Below are positions 36,511-44,797 of a stretch of 64,000 nt of DNA, piece by piece; the stretch's first letter is position 1, and each line of letters opens with the position of its first letter. This DNA comes from Brevibacterium sp. W7.2 (GTDB lineage Bacteria; Actinomycetota; Actinomycetes; Actinomycetales; Brevibacteriaceae). A program made the translations under genes and the position numbers. The notes beneath the pieces were generated by a model. The model was not told where the DNA came from. It did not search any database and saw nothing but the letters and a program-made list of their open reading frames with translations. The DNA is taken from contig NZ_CP073089.1 in assembly GCF_018137945.1 (NCBI RefSeq), forward strand, positions 620,001-684,000, in the 5' to 3' direction.

Positions 36511-38262
36511 GTGAACACCACACCAACACCCACCACGCGCCCGGCTGAGGAATGCACGGCGCCGCCCGCGTCCATCCCGTTCGATCTCGACCAGATCGGC
36601 GAGACCACGACCCTCGCCGTGTCCTACCTGCGGGTGTCGACCAAGGAGCAGGCCTCCAAAGGCGGCCGGGATGAGGGGTTCTCCATCCCGGCGCAGCGGG
36701 AGGCGAACCTGCGCAAGGCCGAGACGCTGAACGCGGTCGTGATCGAAGAGTTCGTCGATGCTGGAGAGTCCGCCCGCAAGGCCGACCGGCCCGCGCTGAT
36801 GGCGCTGATCGAGTACGTCAAGACCCACCCGGTGGCGTACTGCATCGTCCACAAGGTCGACCGCCTCGCCCGCAACCGCGCCGATGACGTCGCCATCCAC
36901 CTCGCGTTGAAGGAAGCGGGCGTGCTGCTGGTGTCCGCGACGGAGAACATCGACGAGACCCCGTCCGGGATGCTGCTGCACGGCATCATGTCCACGATCG
37001 CCGAGTTCTACTCCCGCAACCTCGCCCACGAGGTCTCCAAGGGCATGACGCAGAAGGCGACCACCGGCGGCACGAACGGCAAAGCCCCCATCGGCTACCT
37101 CAACACCACCCGCCGTGACGAGCTCGGACGCGAGGTGCGCACCATCGAGGTCGACCCCAAGCGCGGCCCGCTCATCAAGTGGGCGTTCGAGGCCTACGCC
37201 ACCGGCACCTACTCGACCGCGACCCTGCGGGAAGAGCTGATCGACCGGGGCCTGACCACGGTGCCGACGCCGAAGCGGCCCGAGAAGGCACCGGGCCTGT
37301 CGAGCATCCAGCAGATGCTGGCGAACCCGTACTACAAGGGCAACGTCGTGTTTAAAGGCGCCACCTACGACGGCCTCCACGAACCTCTCGTCGCCCCGGA
37401 GGTCTGGTACCGGGTGCAGACCGTGCTCGACGCGCACCGGGTGTCGGGGGAGAAGACTCAGGCCCACGACCACTATCTGAAGGGCACCGTGTTCTGCGGT
37501 ACCTGCGGGTCCAGGTTGATCTTGTCGAATGCGAAGAGCAGCACCGGGGTGATCTACCCGTACTTCCTGTGCTCGGGTCGACACTCCAAGCGCACCGCCT
37601 GCGATCGCAAGGCCATGTACGTGCCCGACATCGAGGCCGCCGTGGAGGACTACTACCGGATGGTCGAGATCCCCGAACACGTCCTCGGCCCGCTGCGCAC
37701 GCTGATCCATGCCGAGTTCGACCGGCTCTACGCCACCGCCAAGACGGAGCGCAAGGCACAGATCGCCGAACGCGACCGCCTCCAGGACGAGCGGACGAAG
37801 CTGCTGCAAGCCCACTACGCCGGCGCCGTGCCCCTGGACCTGCTCAAGAGCGAGCAGGACCGGATCGCCAGGCAGGTCGCGTTCCTCGACTCGCGGATCG
37901 AAGCATCCAGCGTCGAGTACGAACAGGCCCGCGCCCACCTCGACGACTGCCTCGCCCTCGCCGGTGACGCCCACGCGATCTACATGAGCGTGGACGACTC
38001 ACTGCGCCGGATCGCGAACCAAGCGTTCTTCGAACGCCTCACCGTCGCCGACGACAACGGCATCGACGGGGAACCGGGCACGCCGTTCAACATCCTGTTC
38101 GACCAGGACGTGCAGGCCACCGCACTGGCGGCGCAGGCCGCTGGCGGAGTCCAGGCGGCTCAAACGGGAAATGTCGCTCGTTTGAACGACGAACTTCTGG
38201 TGGGCCCCGTGGGGATCGAACCCACGACCCGCGGATTAAAAGTCCGCTGCTCTACCAACTGA
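36511..38262 (+). CDS. Large serine recombinase (island integrase)
   Basis: 583 residues. The resolvase catalytic domain has YLRVSTKEQ with the nucleophile at Ser43, FVDAGESARKADRPAL and VHKVDRLARNRADDV. The recombinase domain follows (GYLNTTRRDELGREV, LANPYYKGNVVFKGATYDGLH). A zinc ribbon reads FCGTCGSRL then FLCSGRHSKRTACDR, and a long coiled coil covers about residues 400-490. The last 22 or so residues (GPVGIEPTTRGLKVRCSTN) are read from the antisense of the tRNA-Lys, so the C-terminus depends on integration. GTG start. Confidence 0.92.
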   Translation: MNTTPTPTTRPAEECTAPPASIPFDLDQIGETTTLAVSYLRVSTKEQASKGGRDEGFSIPAQREANLRKAETLNAVVIEEFVDAGESARKADRPALMALIEYVKTHPVAYCIVHKVDRLARNRADDVAIHLALKEAGVLLVSATENIDETPSGMLLHGIMSTIAEFYSRNLAHEVSKGMTQKATTGGTNGKAPIGYLNTTRRDELGREVRTIEVDPKRGPLIKWAFEAYATGTYSTATLREELIDRGLTTVPTPKRPEKAPGLSSIQQMLANPYYKGNVVFKGATYDGLHEPLVAPEVWYRVQTVLDAHRVSGEKTQAHDHYLKGTVFCGTCGSRLILSNAKSSTGVIYPYFLCSGRHSKRTACDRKAMYVPDIEAAVEDYYRMVEIPEHVLGPLRTLIHAEFDRLYATAKTERKAQIAERDRLQDERTKLLQAHYAGAVPLDLLKSEQDRIARQVAFLDSRIEASSVEYEQARAHLDDCLALAGDAHAIYMSVDDSLRRIANQAFFERLTVADDNGIDGEPGTPFNILFDQDVQATALAAQAAGGVQAAQTGNVARLNDELLVGPVGIEPTTRGLKVRCSTN

Positions 38263-38273
38263 GCTAGAGGCCC
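38198..38273 (-). tRNA. tRNA-Lys (anticodon TTT)
   Basis: Complete cloverleaf on the minus strand: a GGGCCTC/GGGGCCC acceptor stem, D arm AGCTCAGTTGGTAGAGC, anticodon loop CTTTTAA giving UUU, and T arm GTGGGTTCGATCCCCAC, with CCA encoded. The 3' half is supplied by the island. The displaced copy at 24203 is followed by CCG rather than CCA. Confidence 0.95.
38199..38234. repeat. Right attachment repeat of the island
   Basis: Exact 36-bp copy of 24203-24238. Here it forms the 3' end of the intact tRNA-Lys and encodes part of the recombinase C-terminus on the other strand. Confidence 0.85.
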
Positions 38274-38365
38274 GGCCTCCGTCGGATCGGCATGGGTGTA
38301 CGCCCAGAGCGACGATCGGAGACTCCCCAATACTAGGGCCAGCGCACGCGATTCCTCAAACGCGA

Positions 38366-38398
38366 ACGGGTGCCTCGCGACGTTCGCGAGACACCCGT
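38366..38398 (-). terminator. Terminator hairpin downstream of the EcsC-family gene
   Basis: ACGGGTG, then CTCGCGA, pair with TCGCGAG and CACCCGT around CGT with a single mismatch. It lies 58 bp beyond the EcsC stop. Confidence 0.65.
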
Positions 38399-38455
38399 TG
38401 CGCTCATCCGGCCATCCCTGAGTCGGTGGCCGGGCCCTAGCGTTGGAGACGCAGG

Positions 38456-39409
38456 TCAGCGTCCGATCTGCTTCGAGGATCCGTCTCCACTCGACGACCC
38501 CGCGGAGTTGACCGAATCCGCGTCGTACTTCGACGCGTCGACGCCGACACCGCTGCCGTCGTCGACGACCTCGCCGTCGACATCCTTGTCCTTCTTCCGG
38601 CCCAGCGACGTCAGGGCCTTGATCGTCCCGAGCAGCCTGTTGTCCTTCTTCTGGTCGACGAACTGCGGATCGGTCTCCAGCGGGAACACCGTCGGGGCGG
38701 CACCGAAGGCCGTCTTCGACTCGTTCGCGACCTTCCGCGCCATCTGCGCGTTGACGACGCCGCCGATGACCGCGCCGATGCCGAAGGGCAGCAGGCGTCC
38801 GAAGAACGAACCGCCCGCCCGTGCTGCGAACTTCTGGATGAAGGTCTTGCGCAGCTTCCGCAGCAGCATGTCGACGACGGGCGCCGGCAGCTGCTTCGTC
38901 ACCGTTGCACCCCAGTCGCCGAGGAGGGCCTCAGGTCCCACGGACTTCTTCCCGAACCGCTGGACGAGGTTCTTCCCGTCCTTGCCGAGCATGAGGCCGA
39001 GGACGAGGGCGTTCGCCCGCGCCGGATCATTGACCGGCAGACCGTGGATCTCCGCGATCGACTGCGCGAAGAGCGCCGTCAGCTCGAGGAACCCGGCGGT
39101 CTCCGCGGTCGCGAAGCCCACCGCGGCCATCGTGCCGATGCCAGGCACCGCTGCCGTCGCGCCGACGGCAGCGCCGCCGGTCGTCGTCAGCGCGAGGTAG
39201 TGCTTGCGGATGATCTCGACGAGCTCCTCGGGAGTGGCATCCGGGTGCCGCCGACGCAGCGACCGCACGTAGGCCAGGGCCACCGGGCGCTGCACGGAGA
39301 GCAGCTTCGAGAGCACCGACTGCGTGCGCGGATTGATGGTTCCGTCCTCGTTGACCGCGAGCTTGGCCGCTTTGTCGAGGCCCTTCTGAACCATCGATGA
39401 CTTCGCCAC
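38456..39409 (-). CDS. EcsC-family protein
   Basis: 317 residues. The central EcsC region has a Gly/Ala-rich hydrophobic core (TTTGGAAVGATAAVPGIGTMAAVGFATAETAGFLELTALF) and a second one (LLPFGIGAVIGGVVNAQMA). The C-terminus is a disordered Asp/Ser/Gly tail. It is probably membrane-associated, but the molecular role is unknown. GTG 39409 follows GAGGAGG. The gene flanks the island on its right. Confidence 0.75.
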   Translation of the reverse strand: MAKSSMVQKGLDKAAKLAVNEDGTINPRTQSVLSKLLSVQRPVALAYVRSLRRRHPDATPEELVEIIRKHYLALTTTGGAAVGATAAVPGIGTMAAVGFATAETAGFLELTALFAQSIAEIHGLPVNDPARANALVLGLMLGKDGKNLVQRFGKKSVGPEALLGDWGATVTKQLPAPVVDMLLRKLRKTFIQKFAARAGGSFFGRLLPFGIGAVIGGVVNAQMARKVANESKTAFGAAPTVFPLETDPQFVDQKKDNRLLGTIKALTSLGRKKDKDVDGEVVDDGSGVGVDASKYDADSVNSAGSSSGDGSSKQIGR

Positions 39410-39752
39410 GGGAGTTCCTCCTCGTTCACTGTCGATACAAGTCGTCTTCACAAGATGTCTGATCAGACCGCCTGCTGCGGTGTCAGACCCTGATTCATTT
39501 TAGTAGGGGACACTGTGATTTTCGTAGGAGATTCGCCCGGAGATTCATGGGCGATTCTTCCCGTCACTGTTGCCCACGACACATCCTATGTATAGGATTC
39601 GTAGAAAAGCTATACATTCCAACGCGCGCCGGCACCAGCACCACCGGCAGCTCACAGCATCACACTCAGCAGTGCCCCCGAGCAGTGTCTCAACCATCAG
39701 CCATCACAGTGTCGTGAGGATCCCAACGGCGGGATTCGTCTGAGGAGAACAC
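39410..39752. other. Divergent intergenic region with GntR-type operator candidate
   Basis: ATGTATAG (39588-39595) and CTATACAT (39610-39617) form a perfect inverted repeat with a 14-base gap. The left half lies inside a smaller palindrome, CCTATGTATAGG. The motif resembles FadR/GntR operators and precedes the TRAP operon that includes a GntR gene. A near-perfect inverted repeat, GATTCGCCC/GGGCGATTC (39530-39557), lies nearer the EcsC gene. Confidence 0.45.
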
Positions 39753-40802
39753 ATGAAGAAGCGCCTCGCCACCGCGATAACGGCCGCAGCCGCCGTGTTC
39801 GCCCTCTCCGGCTGCGCCATGTTCCAACCCGTCGAATTCGACCGCGCCGCGACCGACGCCGTCGACCCGAACGCGACGACCCTGCGCTTCGGCAACGTCT
39901 ACGAAGCCACCCACCCGGTCAACTCCTGCGGCCTCGAGCCGATGAAGGAGGAACTCGCCGACCAGGGCTTCAACGTCCTCATCTACCCCGCCGCCCAGAT
40001 CGGCAGCGAAGCCGAGATGGTCGAGCAGGTCGCCACTGGTGCCCTCGACTTCGTCAACAGCGGGCCCTCGTTCCTCGGCGCGTGGCACCCGGAGGCCGCC
40101 GTCCTCGACGGCGCCTATCTCGCCGAGGATGCCGCCGAGCTCCAAGCGGCGACGACGGGGCCGATCATGACCGGCGTCTTCGACGACATGGCCGCCGAGA
40201 CCGACCTGCGGGTCGTCAGCAACTTCTACTACGGGGCCCGCCAGGTCACGGCGAACACCCCGGTGCGCACGCCTGAGGACCTCAACGGTCTGAAGATCCG
40301 CACCCCCGACGCCCCGCTCTACCTCACGACGCTCGACATCATGGGGGCGACTGCGACCCCGATGGCGCTCAGCGAGGTCTACCTCGGCCTCCAGCAGAAC
40401 ACGATCGACGCGCAGGAGAACCCGATCCCGACGATCGCCTCGGCGAAGTTCTACGAGGTCCAGGACTACATCAGCATCACCGAGCACATCGTCCAAGGCG
40501 TCTACCTCGTCGGCAACCAGCGCCTCCTCGACAGCATGGAGCCGGAGAAGCGGCGGATCCTCACCGAGGCGATCGACGCCGCCCGCGTCCGCGTCGAGGA
40601 GTGCACGGTCACCCAGGAGCGGGAGATCCTCGCCGACTGGAAGGAGAGCGGGGAGATCGAGGTCGTCGAGGACGTCGACATCCAGGCCTTCCGCGACCTC
40701 GTCGCCGCGGAGCTGCCGACCCGGGTGAGCTGGGGCGACACCTACCTCGCGGTGAAGAAATCCCTCGAAGACGCGCGCTCGCAAGAAGGGGAGGAGAACT
40801 GA
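39753..40802 (+). CDS. TRAP transporter solute-binding lipoprotein (DctP family)
   Basis: 349 residues. The signal peptide ends in FALSGCAMF, a lipobox, so the protein is tethered outside the membrane as expected in a Gram-positive. DctP motifs follow: TLRFGNVYEATHPVN, TGALDFVNSGPSFLG, VRTPEDLNGLKIRTPDAPLY and EVYLGLQQNTIDAQENP with the conserved arginine of KIRTP binding a carboxylate. AGGAG precedes the ATG. The stop overlaps the next start by 1 nt. Confidence 0.92.
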   Translation: MKKRLATAITAAAAVFALSGCAMFQPVEFDRAATDAVDPNATTLRFGNVYEATHPVNSCGLEPMKEELADQGFNVLIYPAAQIGSEAEMVEQVATGALDFVNSGPSFLGAWHPEAAVLDGAYLAEDAAELQAATTGPIMTGVFDDMAAETDLRVVSNFYYGARQVTANTPVRTPEDLNGLKIRTPDAPLYLTTLDIMGATATPMALSEVYLGLQQNTIDAQENPIPTIASAKFYEVQDYISITEHIVQGVYLVGNQRLLDSMEPEKRRILTEAIDAARVRVEECTVTQEREILADWKESGEIEVVEDVDIQAFRDLVAAELPTRVSWGDTYLAVKKSLEDARSQEGEEN

Positions 40803-41461
40803 TGAACCCGACGACCCCGAATCCCGAGCCCAATTCCGAGACTCCCGACCCGACCAGCCCCGACCCGACCGACCCGCAGTCTCCCGGCACCGACAACATC
40901 GCCGACGCCGAGGCGACCCTGGCCTTCGAGCAGGACTCCTTCGAACGCCGCAGCGGCCTCTACCGGGCGGCGATCACGCTCGAGCGCACGATCGGCATCC
41001 TCCTCATGGTCGGCGTCTTCGCCCTCGTCATGCTCCAGGTCATCACCCGCTACGTCTTCGATTCGCCGCTGTCGTGGACCGAGGAGGTCGCCCGCCTCAC
41101 CCTCGTGTGGCTGACCTTCATCGCCGCCGCCTTCGTCTCCTCCCGGCGCTCCCACATCACCGTCGATCTCATCGCCACCGTCGTCCCCGCCTCCGTCGGC
41201 CGGGTCATCGGCACCTTCGCCCGCCTCGTCGTCCTCGCCGTCTCCGCATTCATGGCGGTCTCCGGGATCATGATGGTCGACATCGTCTCAGCGATCGCGA
41301 TGCCCGCCTCGGGACTGCCCACCGCGCTGCTCTACCTCGCCGCCACGATCGGCTTCATCCTCATCTTCGTCCACACGGTCATCGAGATCATCATGGTCGC
41401 CAAGCACCCGGAGGAGAACCCCGACACCGTTGACACCACCGCCCAGCTGGAAGGCCTGTGA
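40802..41461 (+). CDS. TRAP transporter small permease (DctQ family)
   Basis: 219 residues with four membrane helices. About 50 disordered Pro/Thr/Asp-rich residues precede the first helix (GILLMVGVFALVMLQVITRYVF), longer than in most DctQ proteins. SWTEEVARLTLVWLTFIAAA is a family signature. It starts within the stop of the binding-protein gene (TGATG). Confidence 0.88.
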   Translation: MNPTTPNPEPNSETPDPTSPDPTDPQSPGTDNIADAEATLAFEQDSFERRSGLYRAAITLERTIGILLMVGVFALVMLQVITRYVFDSPLSWTEEVARLTLVWLTFIAAAFVSSRRSHITVDLIATVVPASVGRVIGTFARLVVLAVSAFMAVSGIMMVDIVSAIAMPASGLPTALLYLAATIGFILIFVHTVIEIIMVAKHPEENPDTVDTTAQLEGL

Positions 41462-41462
41462 C

Positions 41463-42746
41463 ATGACCCTCATCCCCATGCTCGCCGCCCTCCTCCTGCT
41501 CCTCGCCCTGCGCGTGCCCGTCGGCATCGCCCTCCTCGTGCCCTCGCTCGTCTACATCATCACCGACCCCTCCTCGAGTCCCGCCCTCGCCGTCCAACAG
41601 GCGACCTCCGGGGTCTTCGACTTCGCCATCCTCGCGGTGCCGATGTTCATCCTGCTCGGCAACCTCGCGAACATCTCCGGGGCCACCGACCGCCTCTACG
41701 ACGCCGCCGTCGCCGCGATCGGCCACGTCCGCGGGTCGCTCGGCTACGTCAACATCCTCACGAGCTTCGGCTTCTCCTGGGTCTCCGGAGCCGCGATCTC
41801 CGACGCCGCCGCAATGGGCCGCATCCAGGTGCCGGCGATGATCCGCCGCGGCTACCCCGTCGGCTTCTCCCTCGGCGTCACCGGCGCCTCCTCCCTCATC
41901 GCCCCGATGATGCCGCCGTCGATCCCGGCGATCATCTACGCCGTCACCGCCGGCGTGTCCGTCGGCGCGCTCTTCATGGCCGGCATCGTCCCCGCCGTCC
42001 TCCTCGTCCTCACGCTGAGCGCCATGGTCTGGGTCCTCACCCGCAAGCGCAACGACCTCCGCCTGCCCAAGGCATCCCGCGCCGACCGCGTGAAGTCCGG
42101 CCTGCGCGCCCTGCCGCCGGTCGGAGCCGCCGTCGTCATCCTCGGCGGCATCCTCTCCGGCATCTTCACCCCCACCGAGGCGAGTGCCGTGGGCGTGGCC
42201 TACATCGCCGTCCTCGCGATCGTCTACGGCAACTTCACATGGGAGAAGGTCCGCCACGCCCTCGTCACCGCCGTCGAGACGACCGGCGGCATCCTCATCA
42301 TCGTCGCCGGCGCAGCCCTCTTCGGCTGGGTCCTCGCCCGCGAACAGGCACCGCAGCTCGCCGCCGAGGTGCTCCTGTCGATCACCGACCGCCCCATCGT
42401 CTTCCTCATCCTCGTCAACCTCCTGCTCCTCATCATCGGCTGCGTCCTCGAACCCACCTCGGCGATCCTCATCCTCGTCCCGGTCCTCCTCCCCGTCGCC
42501 GAGGTGTTCGGCCTCAGCCCCGTCCACTTCGGCATCATGATCATCTTCAACCTCCTCATCGGACTGCTCACCCCACCGGTCGGCCTCGTCCTCTTCGTCC
42601 TGTCCTCGGTGACGAAGTACCCGGTGACGACGGTGATCAGGGGAACGATGCCGTTCTTCATCCCGATGCTCATCACCCTCATCCTCATCTCCGTCGTCCC
42701 GTTCCTCAGCCTGTGGCTGCCGAGCCTCCTCGGCTACGCCGTCTGA
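41463..42746 (+). CDS. TRAP transporter large permease (DctM family)
   Basis: 427 residues, about twelve helices. DctM/SiaM features include FAILAVPMFILLGNL, SWVSGAAISDAAAMGRI, GASSLIAPMMPPSIPAIIYA, FTPTEASAVGVAYI and ILVPVLLPVAEVFGLSPVHFGI. It forms the Na+-coupled channel with the small permease. One base separates it from the DctQ stop. Confidence 0.93.
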   Translation: MTLIPMLAALLLLLALRVPVGIALLVPSLVYIITDPSSSPALAVQQATSGVFDFAILAVPMFILLGNLANISGATDRLYDAAVAAIGHVRGSLGYVNILTSFGFSWVSGAAISDAAAMGRIQVPAMIRRGYPVGFSLGVTGASSLIAPMMPPSIPAIIYAVTAGVSVGALFMAGIVPAVLLVLTLSAMVWVLTRKRNDLRLPKASRADRVKSGLRALPPVGAAVVILGGILSGIFTPTEASAVGVAYIAVLAIVYGNFTWEKVRHALVTAVETTGGILIIVAGAALFGWVLAREQAPQLAAEVLLSITDRPIVFLILVNLLLLIIGCVLEPTSAILILVPVLLPVAEVFGLSPVHFGIMIIFNLLIGLLTPPVGLVLFVLSSVTKYPVTTVIRGTMPFFIPMLITLILISVVPFLSLWLPSLLGYAV

Positions 42747-42824
42747 CCGTCCACCCCGCCAGAGAGGTTCCCGTCCCGTGTCACTTCCCATCGTCGTCTC
42801 CGCTCGCCGAGGAGGTCGTCCGTC

Positions 42825-43985
42825 GTGAGTCTCCGTGACCTCCTTCCCGCCGAGGCGACCGGCACCTTCCTCGGTCGCGTGTCCGCTCCCGGACGCCCGG
42901 CTCCCGTTCCCGTCCTCGTCACCGGCGACGAGGTCCGTGACGCCTCACGCATCGACGTCACGGTCGCCGGGATCCTCGACCACCCGGAGGCGGCCGACCG
43001 GCTCGCCGCACTGACCTCCCATCCGGCCGACTGGTCGACGACCGACATCATCACTCCCGCCGAGGCGGTCGCCGGGGACGCTGACCGCCCCGTCCTCCTC
43101 GCCCCGATCGATCTCCAGGTCATCAAGGCCTGCGGGGTGACCTTCGCCGGTTCGATGATCGAACGCCTCATCGAGGAGCGCTGCGACGGCGACCCGACCC
43201 GCGCCGAGGCGGTGCGGGACGAACTCGCCGCGGCCGTCACCGCCGACCTCGCCGCGATCCGCCCGGGCTCGCCCGAGGCCGCCCGGCTGAAGGCCGCGCT
43301 CGTCGCGAAGGGCTGGTGGTCGCAGTACCTCGAGGTCGGTCTCGGCCCCGACCCCGAGGTGTTCACGAAGGGTCCCGTGCTCTCGGCCGTCGGCTCCGGT
43401 GACACCGTCGGGATCCCCGCCTTCTCCGCGTGGTCGAATCCCGAACCCGAACTCGTCCTCGTCGCCGACTCCCACGGCCGGGTCCACGGGGTGACGATGG
43501 GCAACGACGTCAACCTACGCGACGTCGAGGGCCGCAGCGCGCTGCTGCTCGGCATGGCCAAGGACAACAACCGCTCGACCGCGCTCGGCCCGCTCATCCG
43601 CCTCTTCGACGCGACCTTCGACCTCGATGACGCGCGCCGCCTCGACCTCACCCTCACCGTCACCGGCGACGACGGATACACGCTGTCGGGCATCAACTCC
43701 GTGAGTGCGCTCAGCCGCTCCTTCGAGGAGCTCCTCGCCGCCGCCCACGGACCCCACCACCAGTACCCCGACGGGTTCGTCCTCTTCACCGGCACCCTCT
43801 TCGCCCCGACCGCGGACCGCGGGGAGGACGGGCTGGGATTCACCCACCGCCTCGGCGATGTCGTGACGATCACCAGCGATCGCCTGGGCTGCCTGACGAA
43901 CGTCGTCGGACGGTGCGAGGAGCTTCCCACCTGGGATTACGGCATTCGCTCCCTCCTTCGTGACCTCGCCTCGGGACAGCGATAG
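42825..43985 (+). CDS. Fumarylacetoacetate hydrolase-family protein
   Basis: 386 residues. The C-terminal FAH fold is seen in ACGVTFAGSMIERLIEER, GPVLSAVG, WSNPEPELVLVADSHGRVHGVTMGNDVNLRDVEGRSALLLGMAKDNNRS with the metal-binding acidic residues. Members with this length and context (TRAP importer, GntR, Ldh2-type dehydrogenase) often act as 2-keto-3-deoxy sugar acid dehydratases or 2-keto acid hydrolases, so a sugar-acid role is an inference. GTG 42825 follows GAGGAGG. Confidence 0.82.
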   Translation: MSLRDLLPAEATGTFLGRVSAPGRPAPVPVLVTGDEVRDASRIDVTVAGILDHPEAADRLAALTSHPADWSTTDIITPAEAVAGDADRPVLLAPIDLQVIKACGVTFAGSMIERLIEERCDGDPTRAEAVRDELAAAVTADLAAIRPGSPEAARLKAALVAKGWWSQYLEVGLGPDPEVFTKGPVLSAVGSGDTVGIPAFSAWSNPEPELVLVADSHGRVHGVTMGNDVNLRDVEGRSALLLGMAKDNNRSTALGPLIRLFDATFDLDDARRLDLTLTVTGDDGYTLSGINSVSALSRSFEELLAAAHGPHHQYPDGFVLFTGTLFAPTADRGEDGLGFTHRLGDVVTITSDRLGCLTNVVGRCEELPTWDYGIRSLLRDLASGQR

Positions 43986-44797
43986 TGTCGGTGATGACAG
44001 GAGCGGGGACGGATGTCGCCAGCGCGTCGGGGAAGGATGTCGAGATGACCGGACGGGACACGGCCGCGGAATCCACCGTCTACGCGAGGATCAGATCGAT
44101 GATCCTCGACGGCACCGTGCCGCCCGGTGAGCGGATCACGATCGACCGCATGGCCCGTGAGCTCGGAGTGTCCCAGACGCCGGTGCGCGAGGCGATGCAG
44201 CGCCTCGAGGGCGACCGGCTCGTGCGCACCCGGCACCCGCGCGGGTACGCGACGACCCCGCTGCTCAGCCGCCGCGACCTCGAGATGATGATCGAGATGC
44301 GGCTGCTCCTCGAACCGTGGGCCGCGAAGGTCGTCGCCGCGGACCGAGGATCGAACCCGGGGCGCGCCCTGTGCGAGGAGATCAGCGATTTCCGCGAGGG
44401 CTTCGGTGCCGCCGACTGGAAGCAGGAGCTCTCGCAGCATGACACGCGCTTCCACACCCGCATCCTCGAGGCGACCGGCAACAGCTTCCTCCTCGACGCG
44501 TATCGGCAGATGCACCCGCACCTCCACCTCTTCCGGCTCTTCCCCGGCGATCCGCACGGCACGGACACGGTCACCGAACATGCCGAGATCGCCCAGGCCA
44601 TCGCCGACTGCGACCCGCAGGCGGCGGAGGAGGCGATGCGCACCCACATCCTCCGCGCGCTCGAACGCTTCTCCGCGAGCACCGCAGACGCGTCCCCCGG
44701 ACGGGAGTCTGCGGACGCAGCGCCCGGACGGGAGTCCGCGGACGCGCGCTCCCACGTCCTCGGGGCCGGGGCCTGTCAACCGGACGGCGGCTCATGA
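43985..44797 (+). CDS. GntR-family regulator, FCD domain (FadR subfamily)
   Basis: 270 residues from GTG 43985, which overlaps the FAH-family stop; an ATG at 44045 with GGGGAAGGA upstream would give 250 and is equally plausible. The winged helix reads YARIRSMILDGTVPPGERITIDRMARELGVSQTPVREAMQRLE. The FCD effector domain has LLLEPWAAKVV, QHDTRFHTRILEATGNSFL and TEHAEIAQAI, with metal-ligand histidines. A short repeated PGRESADA stretch is near the C-terminus. It likely represses the TRAP operon. Confidence 0.88.
   Translation: MSVMTGAGTDVASASGKDVEMTGRDTAAESTVYARIRSMILDGTVPPGERITIDRMARELGVSQTPVREAMQRLEGDRLVRTRHPRGYATTPLLSRRDLEMMIEMRLLLEPWAAKVVAADRGSNPGRALCEEISDFREGFGAADWKQELSQHDTRFHTRILEATGNSFLLDAYRQMHPHLHLFRLFPGDPHGTDTVTEHAEIAQAIADCDPQAAEEAMRTHILRALERFSASTADASPGRESADAAPGRESADARSHVLGAGACQPDGGS

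Larger units (their letters stand above)
24203..38234. mobile_element. Genomic island in tRNA-Lys, decayed conjugative element
   Basis: About 14 kb bounded by 36-bp exact direct repeats of the tRNA-Lys 3' end. It contains a large serine recombinase at the right end, a truncated relaxase, a truncated VirD4/TraG-like coupling protein, SSB, a DUF4913-like protein, a small resolvase-like protein and cargo (EamA exporter, MFS efflux pump, ECF sigma factor with YCII protein). Base composition is uneven: the left 2.5 kb is lower in GC than anything else in the window. Broken transfer genes mean it cannot conjugate on its own, though excision remains possible. Confidence 0.85.

Noticed and set aside
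38200..38262. GPVGIEPTTRGLKVRCS as a conserved protein motif
   Set aside because: It is a translation of the tRNA-Lys antisense strand, so its recurrence in databases would reflect the tRNA rather than protein conservation.
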